Below the pieces are notes generated by a model that saw nothing but the letters and a program-made list of their open reading frames with translations, was not told the origin of the DNA and searched no databases. Shown in pieces: positions 1 through 6,990 of a stretch of 34,195 nucleotides of DNA (position 1 is the first letter of the stretch; each line of letters starts with the position of its first letter). Position numbers and translations under genes: made by a program. The DNA comes from Chloroflexota bacterium (GTDB taxonomy: Bacteria > Chloroflexota > Dehalococcoidia > JACPQD01). The stretch is taken from NCBI GenBank assembly GCA_016190665.1, contig JACPQD010000066.1, positions 1 to 34,195 of the forward strand. The letters are read 5' to 3'.

Positions 1-11
1 GCTTCTTTGCT

Positions 12-84
12 GTCATTCCGAGCGGGTGGTCGAATGCCGCTTGCATATGCCGGACCTCTGCCCGCGAGGAATCCCACGCTGTTT
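12..84. repeat. TGTCATTCCGAG-type dispersed palindromic element
   Basis: The segment opens with TGTCATTCCGAGCG and closes with CGCGAGGAATCCCACGC. The same start/end pattern recurs near 29.97 kb, and related inverted forms occur near 21.3 and 23.2 kb. It lies outside any gene and looks like a member of a dispersed REP/MITE-like family. No protein-coding potential is apparent. Confidence 0.55.
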
Positions 85-97
85 CCAGACCACCTGC

Positions 98-118
98 GGC
101 AGGGGACAAGCCCCTGCC
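98..118. repeat. GGCAGGGG/CCCCTGCC hairpin repeat
   Basis: A perfect 8-bp inverted repeat (GGCAGGGG, loop ACAAG, CCCCTGCC) is followed by CTACGG. The reverse complement of this unit (CCGTAGGGCAGGGGCTTGTC) appears twice near 25.19-25.33 kb, so it is a dispersed repeat rather than a gene-specific terminator. Nothing else is recognised in the first 230 bases. Confidence 0.6.
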
Positions 119-231
119 CTACGGTTATCTTAACGCCGATGGGGGATAGGGGATAGGGGCCGGTGGTCCGACTTGTCCGACCGGTCAACCAACCCCCAGC
201 TCCCAACCCCACATTTTGGGGGAGTGCTGAA

Positions 232-906
232 ATGAAGGAACGTCTGAGCCGGGAAGCGATAGCCATGCGGGTGGCCAAAGAGCTCTTCGACGGGGCTGTG
301 GTCAACCTGGGCATCGGCATCCCCACCCTGGTCTCCTGTTTCGTCCCCGAGGGGATGACCGTCATCTATCACACTGAGAACGGCATGCTGGGCTTCGGTC
401 CGGTGGTCATGGAGGACGAGTTCGTTGAGAAGGCGGATATCGACCTGGTGAATGCCGGGGGCCAATACGTTACGCCCCTGCCCGGGATGTGCTTCTTCCA
501 CCATGCCGACTCTTTCACCATGATACGAGGCGGCCATATCGACATCACGGTGCTGGGCGTCCTTGAGGTCTCCGAGAAGGGCGACCTGGCCAACTGGATG
601 TTCCCCGGAAGAGGCGTGGGGAACATCGGCGGCGGGATGGATCTGGCCTTCAACGCCAGGAAGGTCATCGGCGCGACGGAGCACACCACCAAGGATGGCA
701 AGCTGAAGATCGTACGGCAGTGCTCCGTCCCGCTCACCGCGCCGGAGTGCGTCGACCTTGTGGTCACCGATGTGGCCGTCATCGAGGTGACGCCCAAAGG
801 CCTGCTGCTCAGGGAAGTGGCGCCCGATTGGACGCCGGAGGAGGTCCAGGCCATCACCGAGCCGAAACTGATCATCTCCCCGGACCTGAAGGAGATAGAG
901 CTGTAG
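232..906 (+). CDS. Family I CoA-transferase, beta subunit (3-oxoacid CoA-transferase subunit B-like)
   Basis: A 224-residue protein of the SCOT/AtoA/PcaJ beta-subunit family, which with an alpha subunit moves CoA between an acyl-CoA and a free carboxylate. The family signature is visible: GIGIP at residues 27-31 and the ENG motif at 49-51, whose glutamate is the catalytic residue forming the acyl-CoA thioester in this family. Length is normal for a separate beta subunit. The ATG at 232 is chosen because GGGGGAG lies a few bases upstream; an upstream in-frame start at 163 would add 23 unrelated residues. The alpha subunit is expected just upstream but is not in the window, where only repeats are seen, so the partner is either beyond the left edge or separated. 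The exact acyl substrate cannot be read from the sequence. Confidence 0.9.
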   Translation: MKERLSREAIAMRVAKELFDGAVVNLGIGIPTLVSCFVPEGMTVIYHTENGMLGFGPVVMEDEFVEKADIDLVNAGGQYVTPLPGMCFFHHADSFTMIRGGHIDITVLGVLEVSEKGDLANWMFPGRGVGNIGGGMDLAFNARKVIGATEHTTKDGKLKIVRQCSVPLTAPECVDLVVTDVAVIEVTPKGLLLREVAPDWTPEEVQAITEPKLIISPDLKEIEL

Positions 907-925
907 GAATAACCTACCCCCTGGC

Positions 926-992
926 CCCCTCCCGAAACGGGAAGGGGAACCACGCCTCAAACGCGTACCCTCCCTCCCCGTGTCGGGGAGGG
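926..992. repeat. Pair of C-rich hairpins upstream of the methyltransferase
   Basis: Two stem-loops follow each other: CCCCTCCCG-AAA-CGGGAAGGGG (926-947) and a perfect 9-bp stem CCCTCCCCG-TGT-CGGGGAGGG (972-992). The leading context CCCCCTGGCCCCCT also precedes the hairpin at 33822-33850, so this is a dispersed family. They lie after the CoA-transferase stop and end 20 bases before the methyltransferase ATG, so they could act as a terminator or 5' leader structure. Confidence 0.5.
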
Positions 993-1012
993 ATCGAGGG
1001 AGAGGTTTCACC

Positions 1013-2671
1013 ATGAACACTAACGTGCTCTATTACGGTGATAACCTGCCCATCCTGCAGAATAAGGACTACTTCCCCGACGGCTCGGTGGACCTCGTAT
1101 ATCTTGACCCGCCCTTCAACTCCAAGGCCGACTACAACGTCCTCTTCAGAGAGGCCAGCGGCGAGTCTTCCCAGGCGCAGATCAGGGCTTTTTCCGACTT
1201 CTGGCACTGGGACCCAACGACCGCCTGGACTTATCAGTACCTGGTAACGAAGGCCCCGCTTAATGTAAGCAAGATGATTGAAGCCCTCTGCAACTTCATA
1301 GGTCACAACGACATGACTGCTTACCTGGTGATGATGGCTGCCCGCCTGATAGAATTGCATCGCGTGCTCAAGCCCACCGGCTCCATCTACCTGCACTGCG
1401 ACCCGACGGCCAGCCATTACCTCAAGGTGGTGATGGACGCCATTTTGGGAAAGCAGAATTTCCACAACGAGATCGTTTGGAAGCGGACCAGTGCGCATAG
1501 TGATGTCGTGCAAGGTGCAAGGCATTTTGGGAGGATACATGATATTCTCCTTTTCTACTCCAAGGCGTCAGATTACACGTGGCACACCGTACACGTCGCC
1601 TACGATGACCAATATGTGGAGGAAACCTACAGATACGTTGATTCAGCCGGCAGGCGCTATCAGACCCAGCCGCTCCACGCAAGAAAGCCCGGAGGCGACA
1701 CGCTATACGAATGGAAAGGCAAGAAGCCTCCCCTTGGGCGCTATTGGGCCTTTTCGAAAGCAAACATGGAGCGCCTGGATGAGGAAGGCAGAATCGTCTA
1801 CAGTAAGACAGGGACACCGCGGTACAAGATCTATCTGGACGAATCTCAGGGTGTCCCGGCGCAGGACTTGTGGACTGACCTTACTGGAGTCCACTACCAC
1901 CCAAGTGAGAGGCTGGGCTATCCAACGCAAAAACCGCTGACCCTCCTTGAACGGATCATTCAAACCAGCTCCAATCCTGGCGACATCGTCCTTGATCCGT
2001 TCTGCGGCTGTGGCACCGCCGTGGTCGCCGCCCAGAAGCTGGGACGGCAGTGGATAGGCATCGATGTCACTCACTTGTCCATCGCTGTCATGAGGAAGAG
2101 ACTTCAGGACAGCTTCCCCGGCTTGAAGCCGGAGGTCATAGGGGAGCCTGTGGACTTGGAAGGGGCGCGGGCGCTAGCGCGCCAGGACCGCTACCAGTTC
2201 CAGTGGTGGTCGCTTTCTCTCGTCGGCGCCATGCCCTTGGGGGACGACCGCAAGACGGGGGCAGACAAGGGGATGGACGGCGTGATCACCTTCATGGATG
2301 CTAACGGGGGCAAGTCGGCGCGAGCCATCGTCCAAGTCAAGAGCGGCCACGTCAGCTCCGCCCAGATCCGCGACCTCAAAGGCGTCATGGAGCGGGAGAA
2401 GGCGGCCATCGGCCTCTTCATCACCCTGGAGCCGCCCACCCGCGACATGAATGCCGAGGCCGTGGCGGCCGGCTTTCATCGTTCGGACCTCTGGCAGCGA
2501 GAGTTCCGTCGGATTCAGATTCTCACCATAGAAGACCTGCTGGCGGGGGAGAAGCCAGAGGTCCCCGGTCAAGTATCTCCCTATGCTCAGGCGCAGCGCG
2601 TAAGACCCTCGGAAGGTTTCCAGCGTGTCCTGGAGGGCATCGACTTCCCGGGCTACAAAGCTCGGGCATGA
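1013..2671 (+). CDS. DNA methyltransferase (N4/N6, beta-type order) fused to an Mrr-like nuclease domain
   Basis: This 552-residue protein has two parts. The N-terminal methylase has the catalytic DPPF motif at residues 32-35 and the SAM-binding DPFCGCGT motif at 328-335, giving the order catalytic motif, recognition region, SAM motif, as in beta-class N6-adenine/N4-cytosine methylases (type III Mod-like). The C-terminal part (about 400-530) carries D422 in a KGMDG motif followed by QVK at 441-443, matching the D...(E/Q)xK active site of Mrr/restriction-endonuclease-fold domains. One chain could therefore both methylate and cut, or cut modified DNA. No separate Res or specificity subunit is adjacent. 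The ATG at 1013 lies a few bases after GAGGGAGAGG. The next gene starts 7 bases after its stop. The domain reading is strong; target site and actual nuclease activity are unknown. Confidence 0.85.
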   Translation: MNTNVLYYGDNLPILQNKDYFPDGSVDLVYLDPPFNSKADYNVLFREASGESSQAQIRAFSDFWHWDPTTAWTYQYLVTKAPLNVSKMIEALCNFIGHNDMTAYLVMMAARLIELHRVLKPTGSIYLHCDPTASHYLKVVMDAILGKQNFHNEIVWKRTSAHSDVVQGARHFGRIHDILLFYSKASDYTWHTVHVAYDDQYVEETYRYVDSAGRRYQTQPLHARKPGGDTLYEWKGKKPPLGRYWAFSKANMERLDEEGRIVYSKTGTPRYKIYLDESQGVPAQDLWTDLTGVHYHPSERLGYPTQKPLTLLERIIQTSSNPGDIVLDPFCGCGTAVVAAQKLGRQWIGIDVTHLSIAVMRKRLQDSFPGLKPEVIGEPVDLEGARALARQDRYQFQWWSLSLVGAMPLGDDRKTGADKGMDGVITFMDANGGKSARAIVQVKSGHVSSAQIRDLKGVMEREKAAIGLFITLEPPTRDMNAEAVAAGFHRSDLWQREFRRIQILTIEDLLAGEKPEVPGQVSPYAQAQRVRPSEGFQRVLEGIDFPGYKARA

Positions 2672-2678
2672 CGCGCCT

Positions 2679-3860
2679 ATGCCAGACGACGCCCTCTCCG
2701 GTCTCCTTGTTCTAGACCTCAGCCACGGTATATCCGGTGCCTATTGCACCAGGCTGCTGGCCGGACTCGGGGCGGAGGTCATCAAGGTGGAGGCCCCCGG
2801 CGGCGACGAGGCGCGGCGCATGGGGCCTTTCCCCACTGATATCCCGGACCTGGAGCAGAGCGGCCTCTTCCTCTATCTGAACACGGGAAAGAAGTCGGTC
2901 ACGTTGGACCTGTCGTCGGCCACCGGCATTTCCATCTTGAAGGCCCTGGTCAAAGCGACCGACATCCTGGTGGAGGGCTACGCTCCATCGGTCCTGCCCG
3001 GGCTCGGCGTTGGATACGATTCACTGGAATTCATTAACCCCGCCCTCATCATGACCTCTATCTCCTACTTCGGCCAAACAGGCCCGTATCGAGACTACCA
3101 GGGGAGCGATCTCGTCGCCCTGGCGCTGGGCGGCCTGATGGATGTGACTGGCGAGCCTGACCGCGAGCCGCTGAAGCCTGGCGGTTTTCAGGCCGAGTAC
3201 CAGGCGGGCATCAACGCGGCCGTGGCCACGATGACCGCGCTGTACTACCGGGATGAGACAGGCCTGGGCCAGCACATCGATGTGTCCGTGGTGGAGTGCA
3301 TCGCCTCTATCACCGAGGGGGCCACCCTGAGCTATGCCTATAACAAGGTGCTGCGGAGGCGCGAAGGGAGCCGTCACCACACTGCCTGCCCATCCGTAAT
3401 CCTGCCCTGCAGGGACGGCTACGTTCATATCCATGCACCCGCCGACTGGGACGCCTTTGCCCGCTTCGTCGGCGCCCCCCGCCTCATGAATTCAGAGTTC
3501 AAGGCGTCGCCGCGCCGGCATGCTGACGAGATCGAGGCCATCCTGATGGACTGGGTCAAGGACAAGACAAGGGATGAGGTCTTTCATGCCGCCCAGGAGT
3601 GGCGGCTCCCCTTTGCCAAGGTCATGGGCATTGACGAGCTGTTCGACGATCCCCAGTATCTGGCCCGAGCGTTCTTTGTCGACGTAGAGGATCCGCAGGC
3701 GGGCGTCTTACGCCAGCCGAGCGCCCCCTTCAGAATGAGCACGCCATGGCAGGCAGGGCGGGCGCCTCTCCTGGGCGAGCACAATGAGGAGGTCTATTGC
3801 CAGGGGCTGGGCTACAGTCGAGAGGACCTGGTGCGGCTTCGCGAGCGAGGGGTGGTCTGA
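2679..3860 (+). CDS. CaiB/BaiF (family III) CoA-transferase, catalytic Asp replaced by Glu
   Basis: A 393-residue family III CoA-transferase. Recognisable blocks are the N-terminal LDLSHGISGAYCTRLLAGLG nucleotide-fold segment, GAEVIKVE, FGQTGPY, TGxGQHIDVS and the C-terminal LLGEHNEEV. These enzymes form a covalent acyl intermediate on an aspartate (D169 in formyl-CoA transferase, D156 in the related racemase). Aligning by the downstream AAL/TAL-TG-GQ block, that position here is E173 within QAEYQAG, an Asp to Glu change, so activity may be altered or the branch may use Glu. The ATG at 2679 is 7 bases after the methyltransferase stop; no strong ribosome site is seen. The next homologous gene begins 1 base after its stop, suggesting co-transcription. 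Acyl donor and acceptor are unknown. Confidence 0.88.
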   Translation: MPDDALSGLLVLDLSHGISGAYCTRLLAGLGAEVIKVEAPGGDEARRMGPFPTDIPDLEQSGLFLYLNTGKKSVTLDLSSATGISILKALVKATDILVEGYAPSVLPGLGVGYDSLEFINPALIMTSISYFGQTGPYRDYQGSDLVALALGGLMDVTGEPDREPLKPGGFQAEYQAGINAAVATMTALYYRDETGLGQHIDVSVVECIASITEGATLSYAYNKVLRRREGSRHHTACPSVILPCRDGYVHIHAPADWDAFARFVGAPRLMNSEFKASPRRHADEIEAILMDWVKDKTRDEVFHAAQEWRLPFAKVMGIDELFDDPQYLARAFFVDVEDPQAGVLRQPSAPFRMSTPWQAGRAPLLGEHNEEVYCQGLGYSREDLVRLRERGVV

Positions 3861-3861
3861 G

Positions 3862-5109
3862 GTGGCGCTGTCAGCTCTGGGAAGCTTGAGGGTGATCGCG
3901 TTGACGCAGGTGTACGCCGGGCCCTATGCCACACGACTGTTGGCGGACATGGGCGCCGAGGTAATCAAAGTGGAGTCGCCGGTCCGTACCGGGAGGGGTG
4001 GCCCGGCGGCGCAAGAGGGCGGAGTTTATCCTGATGGCGTGCCCGGCGAACGACCCTACAACCGGCTGGCCTACTACAATGAGCTGAATCGCAACCATTT
4101 GGCGATAAGCCTGGATTTGCGGAGCAAGGAGGGCCGGGAGGTCTTTCTGAATCTGGCCCGCGTCAGCGATGTCTTGATCGAGAACTTCAGCGCTCGCGTC
4201 ATGTCCAACTTCGGCCTGGAATACGCTGTGCTGTCCAAAGCAAAGCCGGACACCATCATGCTTTCTATGCCCGCCTATGGCATGACCGGCCCCTACCGGG
4301 ATTACGTTGGCTACGGCACGGGGATCGAGGCTATGGCCGGCCTTTCCGCCATGACCGGCTACGAGGGCGGCCCGCCGTTACGGGTGGGCGTGGCCTATGC
4401 TGACCCCAACGCCGGGCTGCACGCCGCTTTCGCCGTCCTGGCGGCTCTACATCACAGGCGCCGCACCGGGAGAGGCCAGTACATCGACCTTTCACAGCGG
4501 GAAGCGTTAACCATGCTCCTGGGCGAGGCGGTAGTGGACTATTCGATGAGAGGTCGTCTTCTGGATAGGATGGGGAACGCTCATCCCTCCATGGCGCCCC
4601 ACGGCTGCTATCCCTGCGCCGGACAGGACGAGTGGGTGGCCATTGCCGCAGGCTCTGGCGATGAATGGCACGCTCTGCGCCGCGCCATGGGGAACCCGGG
4701 GTGGTCGAGGGACGGTCGTTTCGATGACTTCGAGGGCCGCCAGCGCAACCACAAGGAGTTGGACAAGCTCATAGGCGAATGGACGCGGGGGCGAACCCAC
4801 TATGAAGTGATGCGCCTTCTTCAGGAGGCGGGCGTTCGAGCCGGGGCAGTGCTGGGCATCGCGGAGATGATGGAGGACCCGCATTATCGCGCCAGGGGCT
4901 TTTTTGAAATGGTGGCGCATCCAGAGGCCGGCACCCACCCCCATCCCGGCGTGGCCTGGAAGATGGGCCGGACGCCGGGTAGCATCAGGCGACCCGCCCC
5001 TTGCTTCGCCGAGCACAATGAGTACGTCTTCGGTGAGTTGCTGGGGATGTCAAGGAACGAACTGGAGCGACTCCAGCGAGAAGCGGTGATTTCGTCCGCG
5101 CCTGCGTAG
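3862..5109 (+). CDS. CaiB/BaiF (family III) CoA-transferase
   Basis: A 415-residue member of the same family as its upstream neighbour. It has VYAGPYATRLLADMGAEVIK near the N-terminus, YGMTGPYRD, the catalytic-position aspartate D181 in YADPNAG, then TGRGQYIDLS and the C-terminal AEHNEYV block. A GTG at 3862, one base after the preceding TGA, is preferred because it begins immediately before the conserved domain; an ATG at 3784 would add 26 residues translated from the neighbour's coding sequence. The tight tandem pair of diverged paralogues, only one with the canonical aspartate, suggests either two substrates or a two-protein complex. Palindromic repeats follow its stop. Confidence 0.88.
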   Translation: MALSALGSLRVIALTQVYAGPYATRLLADMGAEVIKVESPVRTGRGGPAAQEGGVYPDGVPGERPYNRLAYYNELNRNHLAISLDLRSKEGREVFLNLARVSDVLIENFSARVMSNFGLEYAVLSKAKPDTIMLSMPAYGMTGPYRDYVGYGTGIEAMAGLSAMTGYEGGPPLRVGVAYADPNAGLHAAFAVLAALHHRRRTGRGQYIDLSQREALTMLLGEAVVDYSMRGRLLDRMGNAHPSMAPHGCYPCAGQDEWVAIAAGSGDEWHALRRAMGNPGWSRDGRFDDFEGRQRNHKELDKLIGEWTRGRTHYEVMRLLQEAGVRAGAVLGIAEMMEDPHYRARGFFEMVAHPEAGTHPHPGVAWKMGRTPGSIRRPAPCFAEHNEYVFGELLGMSRNELERLQREAVISSAPA

Positions 5110-5122
5110 CGGTGCCTCTAGG

Positions 5123-5156
5123 AGACCGGCCCGGGTCTTCAAGACCGGGCCGGTCT
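5123..5156. terminator. Large palindrome, copy 1 (candidate terminator)
   Basis: AGACCGGCCCGGGTCTT pairs with AAGACCGGGCCGGTCT around a central C, with a single bulged G in the left arm. It begins 13 bases after the CoA-transferase stop, a typical terminator position, but no T-tract follows. A second copy lies at 5271. Confidence 0.5.
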
Positions 5157-5180
5157 ATAGCGAGGGAGAAGAGACAAACA

Positions 5181-5264
5181 ATGAAAACCGTAATTCCCAT
5201 GGAACCGGGGCAGTACGCTCCGCCGGACGAGACATTTATCAGCGCATTTATTGGTGAGGATTGA
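5181..5264 (+). CDS. Small ORF (27 codons) between twin palindromes
   Basis: An ATG preceded by GAGGGAGAAGAGACAAACA (a plausible ribosome site) opens a 27-residue acidic peptide that starts MKTVIPMEPG and ends FIGED, then TGA. It sits exactly between two copies of the same large palindrome and 61 bases before the recF start. No family is recognised. It could be a leader peptide, a free small protein or chance; the ribosome site and neat bracketing are the only support. Confidence 0.35.
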   Translation: MKTVIPMEPGQYAPPDETFISAFIGED

Positions 5265-5270
5265 AGTGGA

Positions 5271-5305
5271 AAGACCGGCCCGGTCTTCAAGACCGGGCCG
5301 GTCTT
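5271..5305. repeat. Large palindrome, copy 2 (perfect 17-bp arms)
   Basis: Arms AAGACCGGCCCGGTCTT and AAGACCGGGCCGGTCTT are exact reverse complements around one central C. It lies between the 27-codon ORF stop and the recF ribosome site (GAGGAGG at 5312-5318), so an RNA hairpin here would end 6 bases before that site and could influence recF translation or act as an attenuator. Copy 1 at 5123 differs by one inserted G. Confidence 0.65.
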
Positions 5306-5325
5306 GGACCTGAGGAGGCCCGTTA

Positions 5326-6564
5326 ATCTACCTTAAACACCTTGACCTGACCAACTTCCGTAACTACCTCCGCCTGGAGCTGGAGCTGCCCCAGGGCGTG
5401 GCTGTCTTCCACGGCGACAACGGCCAGGGGAAGAGCAACCTGCTGGAGGCCATTTACCTGCTGGCCACCACCAAATCGCCGCGCGCCACCGCCGAGAGGG
5501 AGCTGATCAACTGCCTTGTGCTGGAGGGTGAGCTTCCCTTCGCCCGACTTTGCTCAGAGGTTCAGAAGCGGAATGGCCCACTCGAGCTAGAGATCGTCCT
5601 TCAGGCGCGGGCCACGCCCACGAGCCGGGGCGAGGTGACCTATGGCTCGGAAGAGACACCATCGACCCTTCGACTTCGCTCGCCGCAACCCTTTCTGGGC
5701 CTCATGGGCAACGTGGGGAAACGGATAAGAATGAACGGCATACCGCGCCGCGCTGTCGATGTTGTGGGTCAGGTGAACGTGGTGCTCTTCAGCACACAGG
5801 ACATCGAGTTGATGGGCGGGCCGCCCAGCCTCCGCCGCCGCCACCTGGACGTCTCCATCTCGCAGACCGACCGGCGTTATCTCACCGCTTTGCAAGAGTA
5901 CAACAAGGTGCTCCTGCAACGGAACCATCTCTTGAGACTGATCCAGGAAGGCCAGGCAACGGCCGATCAGCTTGCCTTCTGGGACGACAAGCTAGTCGAG
6001 AAAGGCTCTTACTTGATCTCCCAGCGCCGCGACACCGTAGCCGCCCTCGGGCGTACAGCGCCGGAAATCCATCTCCAGCTCACCAACGGACAGGAGACGC
6101 TGAAGGTCGTCTATCTAGAGAGCACTGCCCATTCCGAATCGGAAGCCGTGTCTGGAGAAGGGCTGCCGGTGATCGCTAAGAGGTTTCGGGAAGCGCTAGC
6201 GGACCGGCGGGAGAGAGAGATCGCGCGAGGGGTGTCGCTGGTGGGGCCGCATCGGGACGACCTTCAGTTTTTCGCTAATGGCGTGGATATGGGCGTCTAC
6301 GGCTCGCGGGGCCAGCAGCGCACTATCGCCCTGGCGCTGCATCTGGCAGAGGCGAGGCTCATGAGGGATAAGAGCGGTGAGGAGCCTGTCATCCTGCTGG
6401 ATGACGTCCTCTCCGAGCTGGATGAGAGGCGTCGGCGTCATCTCCTGGAGTACATTCAATCCTACCAGCAGGTAGTCCTCACCACCACGGACCTGGTTCC
6501 TGTCCCCCGGCAGTTCCTTGATAGCGCCTCGGTATTCAAGGTAGTTCAGGGGACGGTGATCTAG
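5326..6564 (+). CDS. recF: DNA replication/repair protein RecF, apparent ATC start
   Basis: RecF is an SMC-like ATPase that loads RecA with RecO and RecR at gapped DNA. The 412-residue product has the family N-terminus YLKHLDLTNFRNY, the Walker A motif GDNGQGKSN at residues 30-38, the signature GPHRDDLQFF and the GSRGQQRT block, and Walker B ILLDDVLSELDE near 356-366. The conserved N-terminus is fully encoded upstream of the first GTG (5398), and an in-frame TGA sits at 5311-5313. Between them there is no ATG, GTG or TTG; the only sensible start is ATC at 5326, which stands where family members have Met and is 7 bases after a strong GAGGAGG. The stop overlaps the stop of the convergent gene at a shared CTAG. 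No other replication gene is nearby. Confidence 0.92.
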   Translation: MYLKHLDLTNFRNYLRLELELPQGVAVFHGDNGQGKSNLLEAIYLLATTKSPRATAERELINCLVLEGELPFARLCSEVQKRNGPLELEIVLQARATPTSRGEVTYGSEETPSTLRLRSPQPFLGLMGNVGKRIRMNGIPRRAVDVVGQVNVVLFSTQDIELMGGPPSLRRRHLDVSISQTDRRYLTALQEYNKVLLQRNHLLRLIQEGQATADQLAFWDDKLVEKGSYLISQRRDTVAALGRTAPEIHLQLTNGQETLKVVYLESTAHSESEAVSGEGLPVIAKRFREALADRREREIARGVSLVGPHRDDLQFFANGVDMGVYGSRGQQRTIALALHLAEARLMRDKSGEEPVILLDDVLSELDERRRRHLLEYIQSYQQVVLTTTDLVPVPRQFLDSASVFKVVQGTVI

Positions 6565-6860
6565 TCTTCATCCTCCTCCGAGGAACAGCAGCACGGGCAG
6601 CCCATCTTGCGGAAAAGGGCATGGAAGTTGATGGCCCAGCCGACGCCGAAGACTCTGTCCGTAAAAATGCGGTCGTCAGTCGGGTTCCAATAGGCCTCTT
6701 TGAGGCGCTCCGGCGTAGGCAACGTGAAATCGTAGGGGATGCTGAAATTGAGGCGGCCGCGCCAGGTGCGCTCGCCAGGCTCCTTTCTCAACTCCCGCAC
6801 GATAGCCGCCGTCACCAGGGCCAGGCCGACGATCTTCGCCGCATTCTTCAGCTCTTTCAT
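6561..6860 (-). CDS. DUF5808-like small protein
   Basis: A 99-residue protein. The middle, YWNPTDDRIFTDRVFGVGW followed by INF, matches the pattern of DUF5808 domains (Tyr-x-Asn-Pro-x-Asp-x-Arg-x-Phe...Phe-Gly-x-Gly-Trp-x-x-Asn-Phe). The N-terminus has a hydrophobic stretch (AAKIVGLALVTAAIV) that may anchor it. The tail is unusual: CPCCC followed by an acidic SSEEDED end, possibly metal binding. The ATG at 6860 is chosen because GGAGGT lies 7 bases upstream; a GTG at 6881 would place the ribosome site inside the gene. Its stop codon overlaps that of convergent recF. The role of DUF5808 is not established. Confidence 0.7.
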   Translation of the reverse strand: MKELKNAAKIVGLALVTAAIVRELRKEPGERTWRGRLNFSIPYDFTLPTPERLKEAYWNPTDDRIFTDRVFGVGWAINFHALFRKMGCPCCCSSEEDED

Positions 6861-6917
6861 GGATGATACCTCCAGTTTCACGCCGCGCTCTGACAGATGA
6901 TAAGTCTCCGCGTCTCC

Positions 6918-6923
6918 ATTATA
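6918..6923 (-). promoter_or_regulatory. Candidate -10 box for the DUF5808-like gene
   Basis: Read on the minus strand this is TATAAT, about 58 bases upstream of the ATG, in an otherwise GC-rich gap. No convincing -35 hexamer is seen at 16-18 bases, so only the -10 is proposed. Confidence 0.3.
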
Positions 6924-6990
6924 ACATCCGTGGGCTCCCGAAGGCTTGGGCCCGTCTGATTCGAGCGACTGCCTGATCGCCGGTTCAGAA

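Noticed and set aside
5123..5305. Possible two-repeat CRISPR-like array
   Set aside because: Only two copies, the repeats are self-complementary over their full length, the intervening 114 bases are too long for a spacer and contain an ORF, and no cas gene is nearby.
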